The notes: a model not told the origin generated them from the sequence alone. Shown: positions 25,312 to 34,178, counted from the stretch's first letter. The stretch is 55,066 nt of DNA from Winogradskyella sp. (GCF_016744625.1 NZ_JADGDZ010000015.1:1-55066), one strand, 5' to 3'. Numbers and translations: made by a program.

Positions 25312-26352
25312 CTATTTTAACTTCAGATTTCTTATCTTTTTTCTTAATGGAGATTCTATATATTTAAAAGAAAGGGCAGAAATAATTATAAGAAGCACTA
25401 AAGACAAGCTAAATAATACTATTGGTTTTTTAACGCCTACATAATTTAATACCATATATGAGGATTTGAATATGGGCACTTGTAAAATATAAAGACCAAA
25501 ACTTATTTCTCCCAGAAATATTAAAGTTTTGTGTTTAAAGAACTCAGTGATTTTACTCTTATTCGCAGATATCAATATAATTAGAGGTACAAAAATAAAG
25601 GCCAACATCCCATTATGATAATTTATACTTGTTTTAAATTTTAATGCAAACAGAAGCAAAACGATCAAAATGATAATTTGCCAGTTATAATTTTTTGGTT
25701 TTTTATATGTTAAAAAATATAGACCTGCTAGGTTACCTAAAAGAAATTCATTTAAGTGCATTAATGGAAAGTAAAAAATAAAATCGTGGGACCTAGAAGG
25801 GTAACCTTTATAAAACGAGGAATATAATAAGACGTGCAAAATTATTTGGCTAGCAATAAAAATGACTATAATCCAAAAAGCATTTTTTGTAAAAGAGAAT
25901 TTTTTATAAAATTTATTGAAAAGCATTGGAAACAAAGCATAAAAAAACAACTCTACACTTAAGGACCATGCAGGGAAATTAAGCGATATTGCTCTGCCAG
26001 GTCTCCAGGCCTGTAGCATAGTTATGTTATATAAAAATGATTTATAATTTACTGTTTTATTTATTAAGAAGTAGTAAAGAACTAACAGTAAAAGTGCAAG
26101 TAAATAAATTGGATAAATTCTAGCAAATCTGTTTTTTAAATAGTCTAATACATGAATTTTTTTTTTGTTCTTGTAAGCAATAATCATTACAAAACCAGAG
26201 AGTATAAAAAAATAACTGACTCCTAAATTGGCTTTTTCAAATACAAATGAAATAGCTTTATTATTGAGAGGAGAAATGGTTTTTCCAAAATGAAAAAAGA
26301 CAATAGCGATTGCAGCAATAAACCTAGTAAATGTTAATTGGTCAATTCTCAT
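25312..26352 (-). CDS. Acyltransferase 3 family membrane protein
   Basis: This 346-residue protein has about ten hydrophobic helices. It begins MRIDQLTFTRFIAAIAIVFFHFGK, the acyltransferase-3 start with the conserved R-x10-H pair (R10, H21). YFFILSGFVM (about 47-56) and LKNRFARIYPIYL (about 72-84) are also family-typical, and WSLSVELFFYALFP appears near 131-144. Members transfer acetyl or other acyl groups onto surface polysaccharides, lipids or antibiotics. The substrate is unknown. It lies 23 bases after the alpha/beta hydrolase gene on the same strand. No glycan cluster surrounds it. Confidence 0.92.
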   Translation of the reverse strand: MRIDQLTFTRFIAAIAIVFFHFGKTISPLNNKAISFVFEKANLGVSYFFILSGFVMIIAYKNKKKIHVLDYLKNRFARIYPIYLLALLLLVLYYFLINKTVNYKSFLYNITMLQAWRPGRAISLNFPAWSLSVELFFYALFPMLFNKFYKKFSFTKNAFWIIVIFIASQIILHVLLYSSFYKGYPSRSHDFIFYFPLMHLNEFLLGNLAGLYFLTYKKPKNYNWQIIILIVLLLFALKFKTSINYHNGMLAFIFVPLIILISANKSKITEFFKHKTLIFLGEISFGLYILQVPIFKSSYMVLNYVGVKKPIVLFSLSLVLLIIISALSFKYIESPLRKKIRNLKLK

Positions 26353-26375
26353 TATAATTATAATGTCTTATTTTT

Positions 26376-27203
26376 TTATCCATTAATAAATTCAATAATT
26401 CGAGGAGTCAAAGATGAATCTTTTAATCCGTGTCCAAACCCAGTCGTACTTATAAGTTGAGAATTTTTATAACGATTAGCAAACAATTGTGCATCCTCGT
26501 ATGGAATAATTTTATCTTTTTTATCATGTATTATTAAACCTTGAGCTTCGATATATTCAGCGAAAGCAGCTGCGGAAAAATAAGCGACGGGTTTTCCAAA
26601 ACGCTCTAAGACAATATTGTCTAGGCCATTAGAAATTCTATTGTTGTAACCCATCATTGTTTTGTACCTTGTAAAAACTCCTGTGAAGTGAGCTGGCGCA
26701 CCAAGTAGGATCATTTTTTTTACAGATGATAGCTCATGATTATGCACTGAAAATACACTTGCCATGCCACCAACAGAATGTCCTATTATAACTTCTGGTT
26801 GAAATTTTTCAATTACTACATTAATAAATTCAGAATAGAGAACTGCGTTAAATTGTTTTCCACCAGATCTGCCATGTGCTGGAGCATCTAAAGCAATAAT
26901 ATTATAGTCTTGAGCTTTTAAAGCTTGTAAAATATAATCCCAACGCGAAGCATTACTTTCCCAGCCATGTGCTAATAAAATGGTTTTATTTTCTCCAACC
27001 CAACGATAGGTGGCAATGCTCAGATTATCATAGGTAATCTCTTCGAAATATGCTGAATCAATAATGCGTCTCTGATCTTCTGAATAACGACCTTTTCTTG
27101 GTGAAGCAAATAAGTTTAAAGCTTTTTTTGAAGCATATTTAGATGAAATTATGCTTGTAGCGTTTAATACATTACCTATTGATTTAATTACAAAACTACT
27201 CAT
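26376..27203 (-). CDS. Alpha/beta hydrolase
   Basis: This 275-residue protein has an alpha/beta hydrolase fold. The oxyanion region is LLAHGWESNASRW (77-89). The nucleophile is Ser143 in GHSVGG, the acid Asp is probably in IIHDKKDKIIP (about 229-233), and His258 lies in TGFGHGLKD. DAPAHGRSGG (106-115) is typical for the family. There is no signal peptide, so it is likely cytoplasmic. The substrate is unknown. The cupin gene ends one base before its start codon, so the cupin, hydrolase and probably the acyltransferase genes form one operon. Confidence 0.9.
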   Translation of the reverse strand: MSSFVIKSIGNVLNATSIISSKYASKKALNLFASPRKGRYSEDQRRIIDSAYFEEITYDNLSIATYRWVGENKTILLAHGWESNASRWDYILQALKAQDYNIIALDAPAHGRSGGKQFNAVLYSEFINVVIEKFQPEVIIGHSVGGMASVFSVHNHELSSVKKMILLGAPAHFTGVFTRYKTMMGYNNRISNGLDNIVLERFGKPVAYFSAAAFAEYIEAQGLIIHDKKDKIIPYEDAQLFANRYKNSQLISTTGFGHGLKDSSLTPRIIEFING

Positions 27204-27204
27204 A

Positions 27205-27579
27205 CTATTGGTCTTCTCTATTTACGGAATCTATTGAAAATGCTGGTAAGCAAATAGCAATATATTCACAAGGTTCTGCAAATGGGTTAGAGTATTGCAA
27301 TCTTGTATTTTTTTCTATTTTTATGGATTGTCTGGCTTCAAGTATTATAGTGTCGCCTTCGATAATAAATTGTTTTTTGCCTTTAATAATAAAGGTGTAC
27401 TCATCAAACTCTGGAGTTTGATATGGTTCACTCCAACCTGGTGGAGCAACCATATGTGCAATGCTGATTTCAGAATTACCATCACTGGCTAAACCAAAAT
27501 GTTCTTTAATGACTTTTCCATCATCTGTAGGTACAACAAATGGTAAAGTCTGTAGTGTATATTTTTTTCCCTCTTTCAT
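27205..27579 (-). CDS. Cupin domain protein
   Basis: This 124-residue small beta-barrel has the two cupin motifs in degenerate form: an acidic motif 1 region (GWSEPYQTPEFDEYTFIIKGKKQFII, about 48-73) and motif 2 (NTRLQYSNPFAEPCEYIAICLPAF, about 94-117). Canonical metal-binding His residues are missing from motif 1 (YQTPEFDE has none), so it may not bind metal in the usual way. It comes first in the presumed operon with the alpha/beta hydrolase. Function is unknown. Confidence 0.8.
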   Translation of the reverse strand: MKEGKKYTLQTLPFVVPTDDGKVIKEHFGLASDGNSEISIAHMVAPPGWSEPYQTPEFDEYTFIIKGKKQFIIEGDTIILEARQSIKIEKNTRLQYSNPFAEPCEYIAICLPAFSIDSVNREDQ

Positions 27580-27618
27580 ATGTACTACTTACTTGTAACC
27601 TAAAATTTTAATGCATGT

Positions 27619-28176
27619 TTACCAATGCACCATAAAAAATTTAATCTTCGCTTTTTCTGGAATTTGTATAGCATCAATAGTCATATCCATATCAAATCGA
27701 ATACTTGCTGGTAATTCTTTTTTATCAATAGTAAAAGATGCATTAATCTCATTGACAGAAACTACAATAGAATTAATTAGATTGTCAATTTTTGAAATTT
27801 TATAGGCTTCTTTAAGTTCTTTAAACGTACTTATGATAGAAATATTTTTTTCAGTTTTATAGCGTTCATCTATAATACGAACACTAGAAATCACAGAAGT
27901 AGAATCTAGAGCTTCTTTTGGTGATAAGTCTAATAGTTTTCTGCCACCTTTTTCAAATATTTCAATAGTGTTCACAGAACCTGTAAATTCATCTCCAGCA
28001 ATATATCTCACAACGGAGTCATTACTAAAAATAAGATCTAATTCTTTTACTTGAGTTGAATCCGTAAGTAATCCAATATGATTTTTCTTAATTAAAAATG
28101 GGTTTGGTGCACTGTCTTTGGCGCAACTTGTAATTAATAGTACACAGATTAGCACACTAAATAGGACTTTTTTCAT
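27619..28176 (-). CDS. Hypothetical lipoprotein
   Basis: I do not recognise this 185-residue protein. It has a lipoprotein signal with Cys18 (LLITSC). A mostly beta-rich region and two long charged segments follow. The stretch NHIGLLTDSTQVKELDLIFSND (about 32-53) resembles a ligand- or inhibitor-like strand pattern, and IIDERYKTEKNISIISTFKELKEAY is likely helical at the end. It lies 18 bases after the HerA-like ATPase gene on the same strand, so it may share its transcript. No function is assigned. Confidence 0.7.
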   Translation of the reverse strand: MKKVLFSVLICVLLITSCAKDSAPNPFLIKKNHIGLLTDSTQVKELDLIFSNDSVVRYIAGDEFTGSVNTIEIFEKGGRKLLDLSPKEALDSTSVISSVRIIDERYKTEKNISIISTFKELKEAYKISKIDNLINSIVVSVNEINASFTIDKKELPASIRFDMDMTIDAIQIPEKAKIKFFMVHW

Positions 28177-28194
28177 AATAGATTTAGGTTTTAA

Positions 28195-29733
28195 TTATCT
28201 AAGCAATTTGGTTAATATTCCCAAAACACTTCGTATTACTGTCGGACTAGAAAGCACTTTGACGATAGGATTTTGTCTAGAGCTTCGTCTTCTAGACGAG
28301 CTAGATTTACGTTTGCTTTCGGCACGTTTTAAAGCCTCCTCTTCTTCTTTTGCTTTTTGTTTTGCTTCTTCTGCTTCTGCTACTTTAATTTTGGCATTAA
28401 GCATTTCATAAGCACTCTCTCTATCAATTTCCGTGTTATATTTTCTTGCGAGTTTAGATTGTGCTAATAAACTACCTAGTTCACCTTCGGTTAAAATATC
28501 CATACGACTCATTGGTGCACGCATCATAGTAGCGGCTAATGGAGTAGGTTTTCCTTTTTCATCTAAAGCCGATACTAAAGCTTCACCAATTCCTAAAGAG
28601 GTTAATACTTCCGCAGTATCGTAATACTCAGTATCAGGATAATTCTGAGCTGTCAATTTAATAGCTTTTCTGTCTTTTGCTGTAAAAGCTCGTAAAGCAT
28701 GTTGTACTTTTAATCCTAATTGTCCTAAAACCGCTTCTGGTACATCTGTTGGATTTTGGGTTACAAAATATAAGCCTACACCTTTACTACGGATTAGTTT
28801 TACAATACTTTCAATTTGGTTTAATAAGGCATCAGACGCTTCATTAAAAATTAAATGCGCTTCGTCAATAAACATGATGAGTTCTGGTCGTCCACTATCT
28901 CCTTGTTCAGGAAAGGTAGAATATATTTCAGCCAATAAACTCAACATAAATGTCGAAAACAACTTCGGTTTATCTTGTATGTCTGTAAGTCTAATTATAT
29001 TGATATAGCCACGACCATTTTCGTCGATACGCAAAAGATCTTGCGTGTCAAAAGAGGTTTCACCAAAAAAGACATCACCACCTTGCTGCTCTAATTCTAC
29101 AAGTTTTCTAAGAATCGCACCAGTTGAAGCTGTCGAAATTCTACCATAAGCATCTTCAAACTCTTTTTTGCCTTCGCTAGTCGCATATTGAAGAATCTTT
29201 TTGAAATCCTTTATATCTAATAAAGGCAGTTTATTATCATCACAGTATTTGAAAATTACTGAAATAATTCCGGCTTGTGTTTCAGTAACATTTAAAATTC
29301 TAGAAATTAAAACAGGCCCAAATTCACTAATTGTAGCTCTTAAGCGTACACCATCTTGTTCGGACAAGGTCATCACTTCAACAGGAAATGCTTTAGGCTC
29401 AAATGGTAATCCTATTTTTTCGTGACGTTCATCTATTTTCGAATGTCCAGGACTTGCCTTTGCTAATCCACTTAAATCGCCTTTAATATCCATTAAAAGT
29501 ACAGGAACCCCTTTTTCTGAAAGGTTTTCTGCTAATACTTGGAGTGTTTTGGTTTTACCAGTACCAGTTGCACCAGCAATTAATCCATGTCTATTCATTG
29601 TTTTTAGAGGCACGTTGACATAAGCATTTGTCATCGTTTCACCATCTAACATTGCAGATCCTAAAGTGATGTAATCACCTTTAAATGTGTTGCCATCTGC
29701 AATGTCTTTTATGAAAGTATCAGAATTCTTCAT
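28195..29733 (-). CDS. HerA-like (DUF853/YjgR) ATPase
   Basis: This 512-residue P-loop ATPase is of the HerA/FtsK-like helicase superfamily, YjgR branch. The Walker A motif is GATGTGKTKT (about 54-63), and Walker B is IMFIDEAHLIF (about 285-295). An arginine-rich C-terminal tail (KRKSSSSRRRSSRQ, about 475-490) is followed by a short hydrophobic end. E. coli YjgR, the closest family I can name, has no settled role in DNA processing. It is divergent from the RidA gene across 150 bases, so the two share a promoter region. Length is usual for the family. Confidence 0.92.
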   Translation of the reverse strand: MKNSDTFIKDIADGNTFKGDYITLGSAMLDGETMTNAYVNVPLKTMNRHGLIAGATGTGKTKTLQVLAENLSEKGVPVLLMDIKGDLSGLAKASPGHSKIDERHEKIGLPFEPKAFPVEVMTLSEQDGVRLRATISEFGPVLISRILNVTETQAGIISVIFKYCDDNKLPLLDIKDFKKILQYATSEGKKEFEDAYGRISTASTGAILRKLVELEQQGGDVFFGETSFDTQDLLRIDENGRGYINIIRLTDIQDKPKLFSTFMLSLLAEIYSTFPEQGDSGRPELIMFIDEAHLIFNEASDALLNQIESIVKLIRSKGVGLYFVTQNPTDVPEAVLGQLGLKVQHALRAFTAKDRKAIKLTAQNYPDTEYYDTAEVLTSLGIGEALVSALDEKGKPTPLAATMMRAPMSRMDILTEGELGSLLAQSKLARKYNTEIDRESAYEMLNAKIKVAEAEEAKQKAKEEEEALKRAESKRKSSSSRRRSSRQNPIVKVLSSPTVIRSVLGILTKLLR

Positions 29734-29883
29734 TAGTCAGAAAATTTGTATAAAAATAATGTAATTTTAGCAAACTACCTCGGAGTAAATGCATGAGGCT
29801 TGTAATGAAAAAGTCTTTAATTATAGAAATCAGTTTGTTGCATTCAAATCTCGATTATCGAGTCAAGTTTAAAACAGAATAGA

Positions 29884-30330
29884 ATGAAGTCAAAACTTTT
29901 ATTTTTAGTCACCTTAATTTTTATCAGTTTCCTTTCTTGTAAAGACGTAGATTCAGAAATTATTTTTCACAAATCTCACGAAGCAAGTCGTGCTAATGTG
30001 TCTTTTAGTGATGCCGTAGAAACGGATGATTTGTTGTTTCTAACTGGACAGATTGGTAAAGACCATAAAGCAGGTAAATTAGTTTTTGGTGGTATTGAAG
30101 CTGAAACCAAACAAGTGATTGAAAACATTAAAGCTGTATTAGAGCATCATAATTTATCTTTAGACCATGTGATAAAGTGCACTGTAATTTTGAAAGATAT
30201 TAAAGACTTTAAAGCGTTCAATTCTGTTTACACAAGCTATTTCACTAACAAACCAGCGCGTACTACATTTGCTGCTTCAGGTTTGGCTGGTGGAGCTAGC
30301 ATTGAGATTGATGTTATCGCAGCAAAATAA
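29884..30330 (+). CDS. RidA family protein carrying a lipoprotein signal
   Basis: This 148-residue protein has a full RidA (YjgF/YER057c/UK114) domain at about 28-148, including FLTGQIGKD, a QVIENIKAVLEHHNLSLDHVIKCTV helix-strand and the conserved Arg126 in KPARTTFAA. Cytoplasmic RidA deaminates reactive imine/enamine intermediates, and the Arg is needed. The unusual part is a lipoprotein signal peptide (residues 1-19, ISFLSC) that would place it in the periplasm or at the surface. It is upstream of queE with 38 bases between. The substrate in that compartment is unknown. Confidence 0.88.
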   Translation: MKSKLLFLVTLIFISFLSCKDVDSEIIFHKSHEASRANVSFSDAVETDDLLFLTGQIGKDHKAGKLVFGGIEAETKQVIENIKAVLEHHNLSLDHVIKCTVILKDIKDFKAFNSVYTSYFTNKPARTTFAASGLAGGASIEIDVIAAK

Positions 30331-30354
30331 CTTCAAACTTTTAACTTTTAGAAC

Positions 30355-30362
30355 TATCTTTG
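30355..30362 (+). promoter_or_regulatory. -7 box immediately before queE (leaderless candidate)
   Basis: TATCTTTG fits TAnnTTTG and ends 6 bases before the ATG at 30369. The transcript would begin at or next to the start codon. Confidence 0.5.
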
Positions 30363-30368
30363 CAAGCT

Positions 30369-31001
30369 ATGACGAGAAGAGAAAAACAAGCACTTATAGA
30401 CCAAGGTCATTTATTACCTTTAATGGAAGAGTTTTACACCATACAAGGTGAAGGCTTTCATAAAGGAACAGCAGCATATTTTGTTAGAATTGGTGGTTGC
30501 GACGTTGGTTGCCATTGGTGTGATGTTAAAGAAAGCTGGTTGCCAGAATTGCATCCTGCTACGGAGACTACAAAAATAGTTGAGAATGCTATAAAATATA
30601 GCGACATTATTGTGGTTACAGGTGGTGAGCCGTTAATGTGGGACATGGACCCTTTAACAGCACAATTAAAAGCAAAAGGAGTACAAACACACATCGAAAC
30701 GTCTGGAGCTTATAAATTAACAGGCGAATGGGATTGGGTTTGTCTCTCTCCTAAGAAAATGAAATTACCAACTGAAGAAGTCTATGATAAGGCACACGAA
30801 CTAAAGTGTATCATTTATAATAAAGACGACTTTAAGTTTGCTGAAGAACAAGCTGAAAAAATAAATAAAGACTGCATTTTATACTTGCAACCCGAGTGGA
30901 GTAAACGCGATAAAATGATGCCACAAATTGTAGATTATGTGATGGCAAATCCAAAATGGAAGGTATCTCTACAAACACATAAGTATTTAAATATTCCTTA
31001 A
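30369..31001 (+). CDS. queE: 7-carboxy-7-deazaguanine synthase
   Basis: This 210-residue radical SAM enzyme makes 7-carboxy-7-deazaguanine from carboxy-tetrahydropterin, an early step to queuosine. The cluster cysteines are C44, C48 and C51 (GGCDVGCHWCD). EFYTIQGEG, VTGGEPLMWD and HIETSGAYKL are family hallmarks. The start is ATG at 30369; a TTG at 30360 lies inside the -7 box and is unlikely. It is downstream of the lipoprotein RidA gene but has its own promoter. The other queuosine genes (queC, queD) are not in the window. Confidence 0.95.
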   Translation: MTRREKQALIDQGHLLPLMEEFYTIQGEGFHKGTAAYFVRIGGCDVGCHWCDVKESWLPELHPATETTKIVENAIKYSDIIVVTGGEPLMWDMDPLTAQLKAKGVQTHIETSGAYKLTGEWDWVCLSPKKMKLPTEEVYDKAHELKCIIYNKDDFKFAEEQAEKINKDCILYLQPEWSKRDKMMPQIVDYVMANPKWKVSLQTHKYLNIP

Positions 31002-31024
31002 ATTATAAGTTGTTTAGTTATTAT

Positions 31025-31032
31025 TATATTTG
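31025..31032 (+). promoter_or_regulatory. -7 box for the NUMOD4/HNH gene
   Basis: TATATTTG fits TAnnTTTG and lies 21 bases before the start codon at 31054. Confidence 0.45.
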
Positions 31033-31053
31033 TTGAACCCTTAATAATAACAG

Positions 31054-31599
31054 ATGATACGAGATTTCTATAAAGAACAATGGGAGACCGTTGTCTTTGA
31101 TGATTCTATTCACCCTAATGAGAAGTACAGCTTATCTTCCCACGGACGTATAATTAGAATAAAAGATGGTGAAGAGTCTCTTTTTGAGCCTTATAACATG
31201 CATGGTTACCTGTATTTTAGAGTAAAAAAGATAGAAAAAGGAAAGTTTAAAACGTTTTACTTACACAAAATTTTAGCCCAACATTTTTTAAAACCTAATG
31301 ATGGTGAATTTGTGATTCATTTAGATTATAATAAATTAAATAATCATATCTCCAACCTAAAATGGGCGACAAGGAGAGAGAAAGAGATTCATCAATTTAG
31401 TAATCCAAATTACAAAAAACCTGAGAAATTGACATCAGCAAAACTCTCAGAAAATGATGTAAGGCGTTTAAAAAAGATTTTAAACGATCCAAATCGCAGA
31501 ACAAGGTTGAAAATAATTGCTAGACGTTTTGGTGTTACAACAATGCAGTTGCGACGAATTAAAACTGGTGAAAATTGGGGACATGTTGAAGCTTTATAG
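31054..31599 (+). CDS. NUMOD4 and HNH domain protein
   Basis: This 181-residue protein has an N-terminal NUMOD4 DNA-binding module (about 8-55, EQWETVVFDDSIHPNEKYSLSSHGRIIR). An HNH_3 nuclease core follows at about 85-107 (FVIHLDYNKLNNHISNLKWAT), and a C-terminal helix-turn-helix-like part resembling resolvase tails ends in RRFGVTTMQLRRIKTGE. These domains are known from homing endonucleases in phages and introns. Here it stands alone between queE and a DUF2911 gene, with its own promoter and terminator. The HLD..N..N..NL pattern keeps the catalytic-type His and Asn. It could be a free-standing endonuclease or a domesticated DNA-binding protein. Confidence 0.85.
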   Translation: MIRDFYKEQWETVVFDDSIHPNEKYSLSSHGRIIRIKDGEESLFEPYNMHGYLYFRVKKIEKGKFKTFYLHKILAQHFLKPNDGEFVIHLDYNKLNNHISNLKWATRREKEIHQFSNPNYKKPEKLTSAKLSENDVRRLKKILNDPNRRTRLKIIARRFGVTTMQLRRIKTGENWGHVEAL

Positions 31600-31643
31600 A
31601 TGCTTAATTTTAGTATCTAATTATTTTGTAATTAAAAAAATAT

Positions 31644-31675
31644 AAAAAACGCCTTGATTTTTTAAGGCGTTTTTT
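31644..31675. terminator. Bidirectional terminator between convergent genes
   Basis: AAAAAACGCCTT (31644-31655) and AAGGCGTTTTTT (31664-31675) are exact reverse complements with an 8-base loop. T-runs lie on both strands. It serves the NUMOD4/HNH gene (plus) and the DUF2911 gene (minus). Confidence 0.9.
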
Positions 31676-31694
31676 ATATCAATGAAAGTTATGT

Positions 31695-32237
31695 TTACTT
31701 CGTAAAAGGAACAGCAACACGTACTTTGTCCCAACCCAAGTGCATTGTTGCACCAGCGTCAGTTGCTTCAAAAGTGATTGAAAACGCTTCTAAAGAATCC
31801 GAGCCTTCAGTTACTGGTACAGTAACTCTAGCAACTTCATTAGATTCTTTATAACCTCGCGTTGCCCAATTATCAACATCAGAACTTATAATAATGGTCC
31901 ATTCTTTCTCTCCAGGAATTGTAAATAAAGAGTATGCACCAGTCTTAATTGTTTTACCTCCAAATTTCATGTCTGATAAAAACTGAATTTGTGTGGCATC
32001 ATTAGCACCTGTTCTCCATAGTTTTCCATAAGGAGCTAACTCTTTTCCTACCGTTCTTCCCTTAAGTTGAGGTCTACTGTAAAATACTTTAATCGCTTTG
32101 TCTGATCCTCTACTTGGAAAAGATGCTAAGTCTAAAGGGCTTTTATCTAAACCAGAAAATTTTTGAGCTTCAATATTAAAAGATACAAGCATCATAAATG
32201 CAAAAGCAATAGTTGTAAGTAATCTTGATGTTTTCAT
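31695..32237 (-). CDS. DUF2911 family secreted protein
   Basis: This 180-residue protein has a signal peptide (1-24, FNIEAQ). The DUF2911 pattern follows: IKVFYSRPQLKGRTVGKELAPYGKLWRTGANDAT (about 49-82), then FGGKTIKTGAYSLFTIPGEKEWTIIIS. It ends MHLGWDKVRVAVPF. This family is common in Bacteroidota, probably periplasmic, with no known function. It shares a terminator with the convergent NUMOD4/HNH gene. Confidence 0.9.
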   Translation of the reverse strand: MKTSRLLTTIAFAFMMLVSFNIEAQKFSGLDKSPLDLASFPSRGSDKAIKVFYSRPQLKGRTVGKELAPYGKLWRTGANDATQIQFLSDMKFGGKTIKTGAYSLFTIPGEKEWTIIISSDVDNWATRGYKESNEVARVTVPVTEGSDSLEAFSITFEATDAGATMHLGWDKVRVAVPFTK

Positions 32238-32471
32238 AATAAATTTTATTTTTTTTTTGGTTAAAATTAGAGCTAAATATGATGACTATGTCGTAAGGAA
32301 ATATTAAAATTTACATATTGATAGTTATAAGGCCTGATTTTAATGGGCTTTGTTTTATATTTTACACAAAACGCATGTTATAGTTTAATATCGTAACTAA
32401 TTAGTTGTTATATGTTTATTAATTGAAAGTTTAGTGTCATATTTGCTTTATAATTAATAATAAGAAGATGT

Positions 32472-32492
32472 CTGGCTGAGCTTATCGAAGCC
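32472..32492. repeat. Degenerate copy of the palindromic repeat upstream of asnB
   Basis: CTGGCTGAGCTTATCGAAGCC is an imperfect palindrome with outer arms GGCT and AGCC. Its inner GAGC....TCGA matches the core of the other repeat copies. It ends 24 bases before the asnB start, in a 279-base gap that otherwise shows only a weak -7 box (CATATTTG, 32438-32445). Confidence 0.55.
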
Positions 32493-32516
32493 TAATTCAA
32501 ATAAAAACTAAAAGTT

Positions 32517-34178
32517 ATGTGCGGAATAGTATGTGCGTTCGATATAAAACAAAAGACTGACGATTTAAGACCTCAGGTTTTAGAGATGGCAAAAACAATT
32601 CGTCATAGAGGACCAGACTGGAGTGGTATTTACAGTGATGATAAAGTAATAATGGCTCATGAGCGTTTGGCAATTGTAGATCCAGCTTCAGGAAAGCAAC
32701 CTTTGTTTAGTCCAGATAAAAAATTAATATTAGCTGCAAACGGTGAAATCTATAACCATAGAGAATTACGTTCTCAGTTTCCAGATTATGATTTCCAGAC
32801 TGAAAGTGATTGTGAGGTGATCTTAGCTTTATACCAAGAAAAAGGCGTTGACTTTGTAGATGATATGAATGGTATTTTTGGTTTCGCGATTTACGATACT
32901 GAAAAGGATGAATATTTCATTGCAAGAGATCATATGGGAATTATTCCTTTATACATTGGTTGGGATAAAAACGGAACATTTTATGTTGCTTCTGAATTGA
33001 AAGCTTTAGAAGGGATTTGTACAAAGATTGAATTATTTCCTCCAGGACATTACATGTCTAGTAAAGATGGTGAATTTGTGAAATGGTACAAACGCGATTG
33101 GACAGAATATGAAGCTATTAAAGAGAACGAAACAAGTATAGCAGAAGTAAAGCAGGCTCTCGAAGATGCTGTACATAGACAGCTAATGAGTGATGTGCCT
33201 TATGGTGTATTATTATCTGGTGGATTAGATTCTTCAGTAACCTCTGCTATTGCTAAAAAATATTCTGAAAGACGAATAGAAGCAGACGATAAAGAACAAG
33301 CATGGTGGCCACAATTACACTCTTTTTCTGTTGGACTAGATGGTTCACCAGATTTAGCAGCAGCAAAAGTAGTGGCTGATCATATTGGTACAGTGCATCA
33401 TGAGATTAAATTTACAATTCAAGAAGGTTTAGATGCTATTAAAGATGTGATTTATAACATAGAGACTTACGATATTACAACAATACGTTCTTCTACTCCA
33501 ATGTATTTAATGGCGAGAGTTATTAAATCTATGGGAATTAAAATGGTATTGTCTGGTGAAGGAGCAGATGAGATTTTTGGAGGCTATTTATATTTTCATA
33601 AAGCACCAGATGCGAGAGAATTTCATGAAGAAACCGTTCGTAAATTAGACAAGTTGCATATGTACGATTGTCTAAGAGCCAACAAAAGTTTAGCAGCTTG
33701 GGGAATTGAAGGTCGTGTGCCATTTTTAGATAAAGAATTTATGGATGTGGCGATGCGCATCAACCCAAAAGATAAAATGATTAACGGAGAACGTATGGAA
33801 AAATGGGTAGTTCGTAAAGCATTTGAAGACATGATACCAGAAAGTGTAGCATGGAGACAAAAAGAACAGTTTTCTGATGGAGTAGGTTACAGTTGGATTG
33901 ATACCTTAAAAGAGTTGGTTGAAAAAGAAGTGACTGATGAGCAAATAGAAAATGCGGCATTCCGTTTTCCAATTAATACACCTCTAAACAAAGAAGAGTA
34001 TTATTATAGAAGTATTTTTGAAGGTCATTTCCCAAGTGATGCAGCAGCTTTAAGCGTGCCACAAGAAGCAAGTGTAGCTTGTAGTACAGCAACAGCTTTA
34101 GAGTGGGACGAAGCATTTAAAAACATGAATGATCCATCTGGTAGAGCAATTGCTAATGTGCATGATGAAGCATATTAA
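32517..34178 (+). CDS. asnB: Asparagine synthetase B (glutamine-hydrolysing)
   Basis: This 553-residue enzyme makes asparagine from aspartate, glutamine and ATP. The class II glutamine amidotransferase domain begins with Cys2 (MCGIV) and contains RHRGPDWSG (about 29-37), LAANGEIYNH and SDCEVILALY. The synthetase domain has the PP-loop SGGLDSS (about 235-241) and the conserved SGEGADEIFGGYLYF (about 343-357). Length and order are those of bacterial AsnB close to the plant and E. coli forms. It is monocistronic, with a strong terminator behind it. A degenerate repeat sits just upstream. Confidence 0.97.
   Translation: MCGIVCAFDIKQKTDDLRPQVLEMAKTIRHRGPDWSGIYSDDKVIMAHERLAIVDPASGKQPLFSPDKKLILAANGEIYNHRELRSQFPDYDFQTESDCEVILALYQEKGVDFVDDMNGIFGFAIYDTEKDEYFIARDHMGIIPLYIGWDKNGTFYVASELKALEGICTKIELFPPGHYMSSKDGEFVKWYKRDWTEYEAIKENETSIAEVKQALEDAVHRQLMSDVPYGVLLSGGLDSSVTSAIAKKYSERRIEADDKEQAWWPQLHSFSVGLDGSPDLAAAKVVADHIGTVHHEIKFTIQEGLDAIKDVIYNIETYDITTIRSSTPMYLMARVIKSMGIKMVLSGEGADEIFGGYLYFHKAPDAREFHEETVRKLDKLHMYDCLRANKSLAAWGIEGRVPFLDKEFMDVAMRINPKDKMINGERMEKWVVRKAFEDMIPESVAWRQKEQFSDGVGYSWIDTLKELVEKEVTDEQIENAAFRFPINTPLNKEEYYYRSIFEGHFPSDAAALSVPQEASVACSTATALEWDEAFKNMNDPSGRAIANVHDEAY

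Noticed and set aside
31054-31599. Group I intron or intein around the NUMOD4/HNH gene
   Set aside because: The neighbouring genes queE and DUF2911 are both complete and not split; no intron structure was seen.
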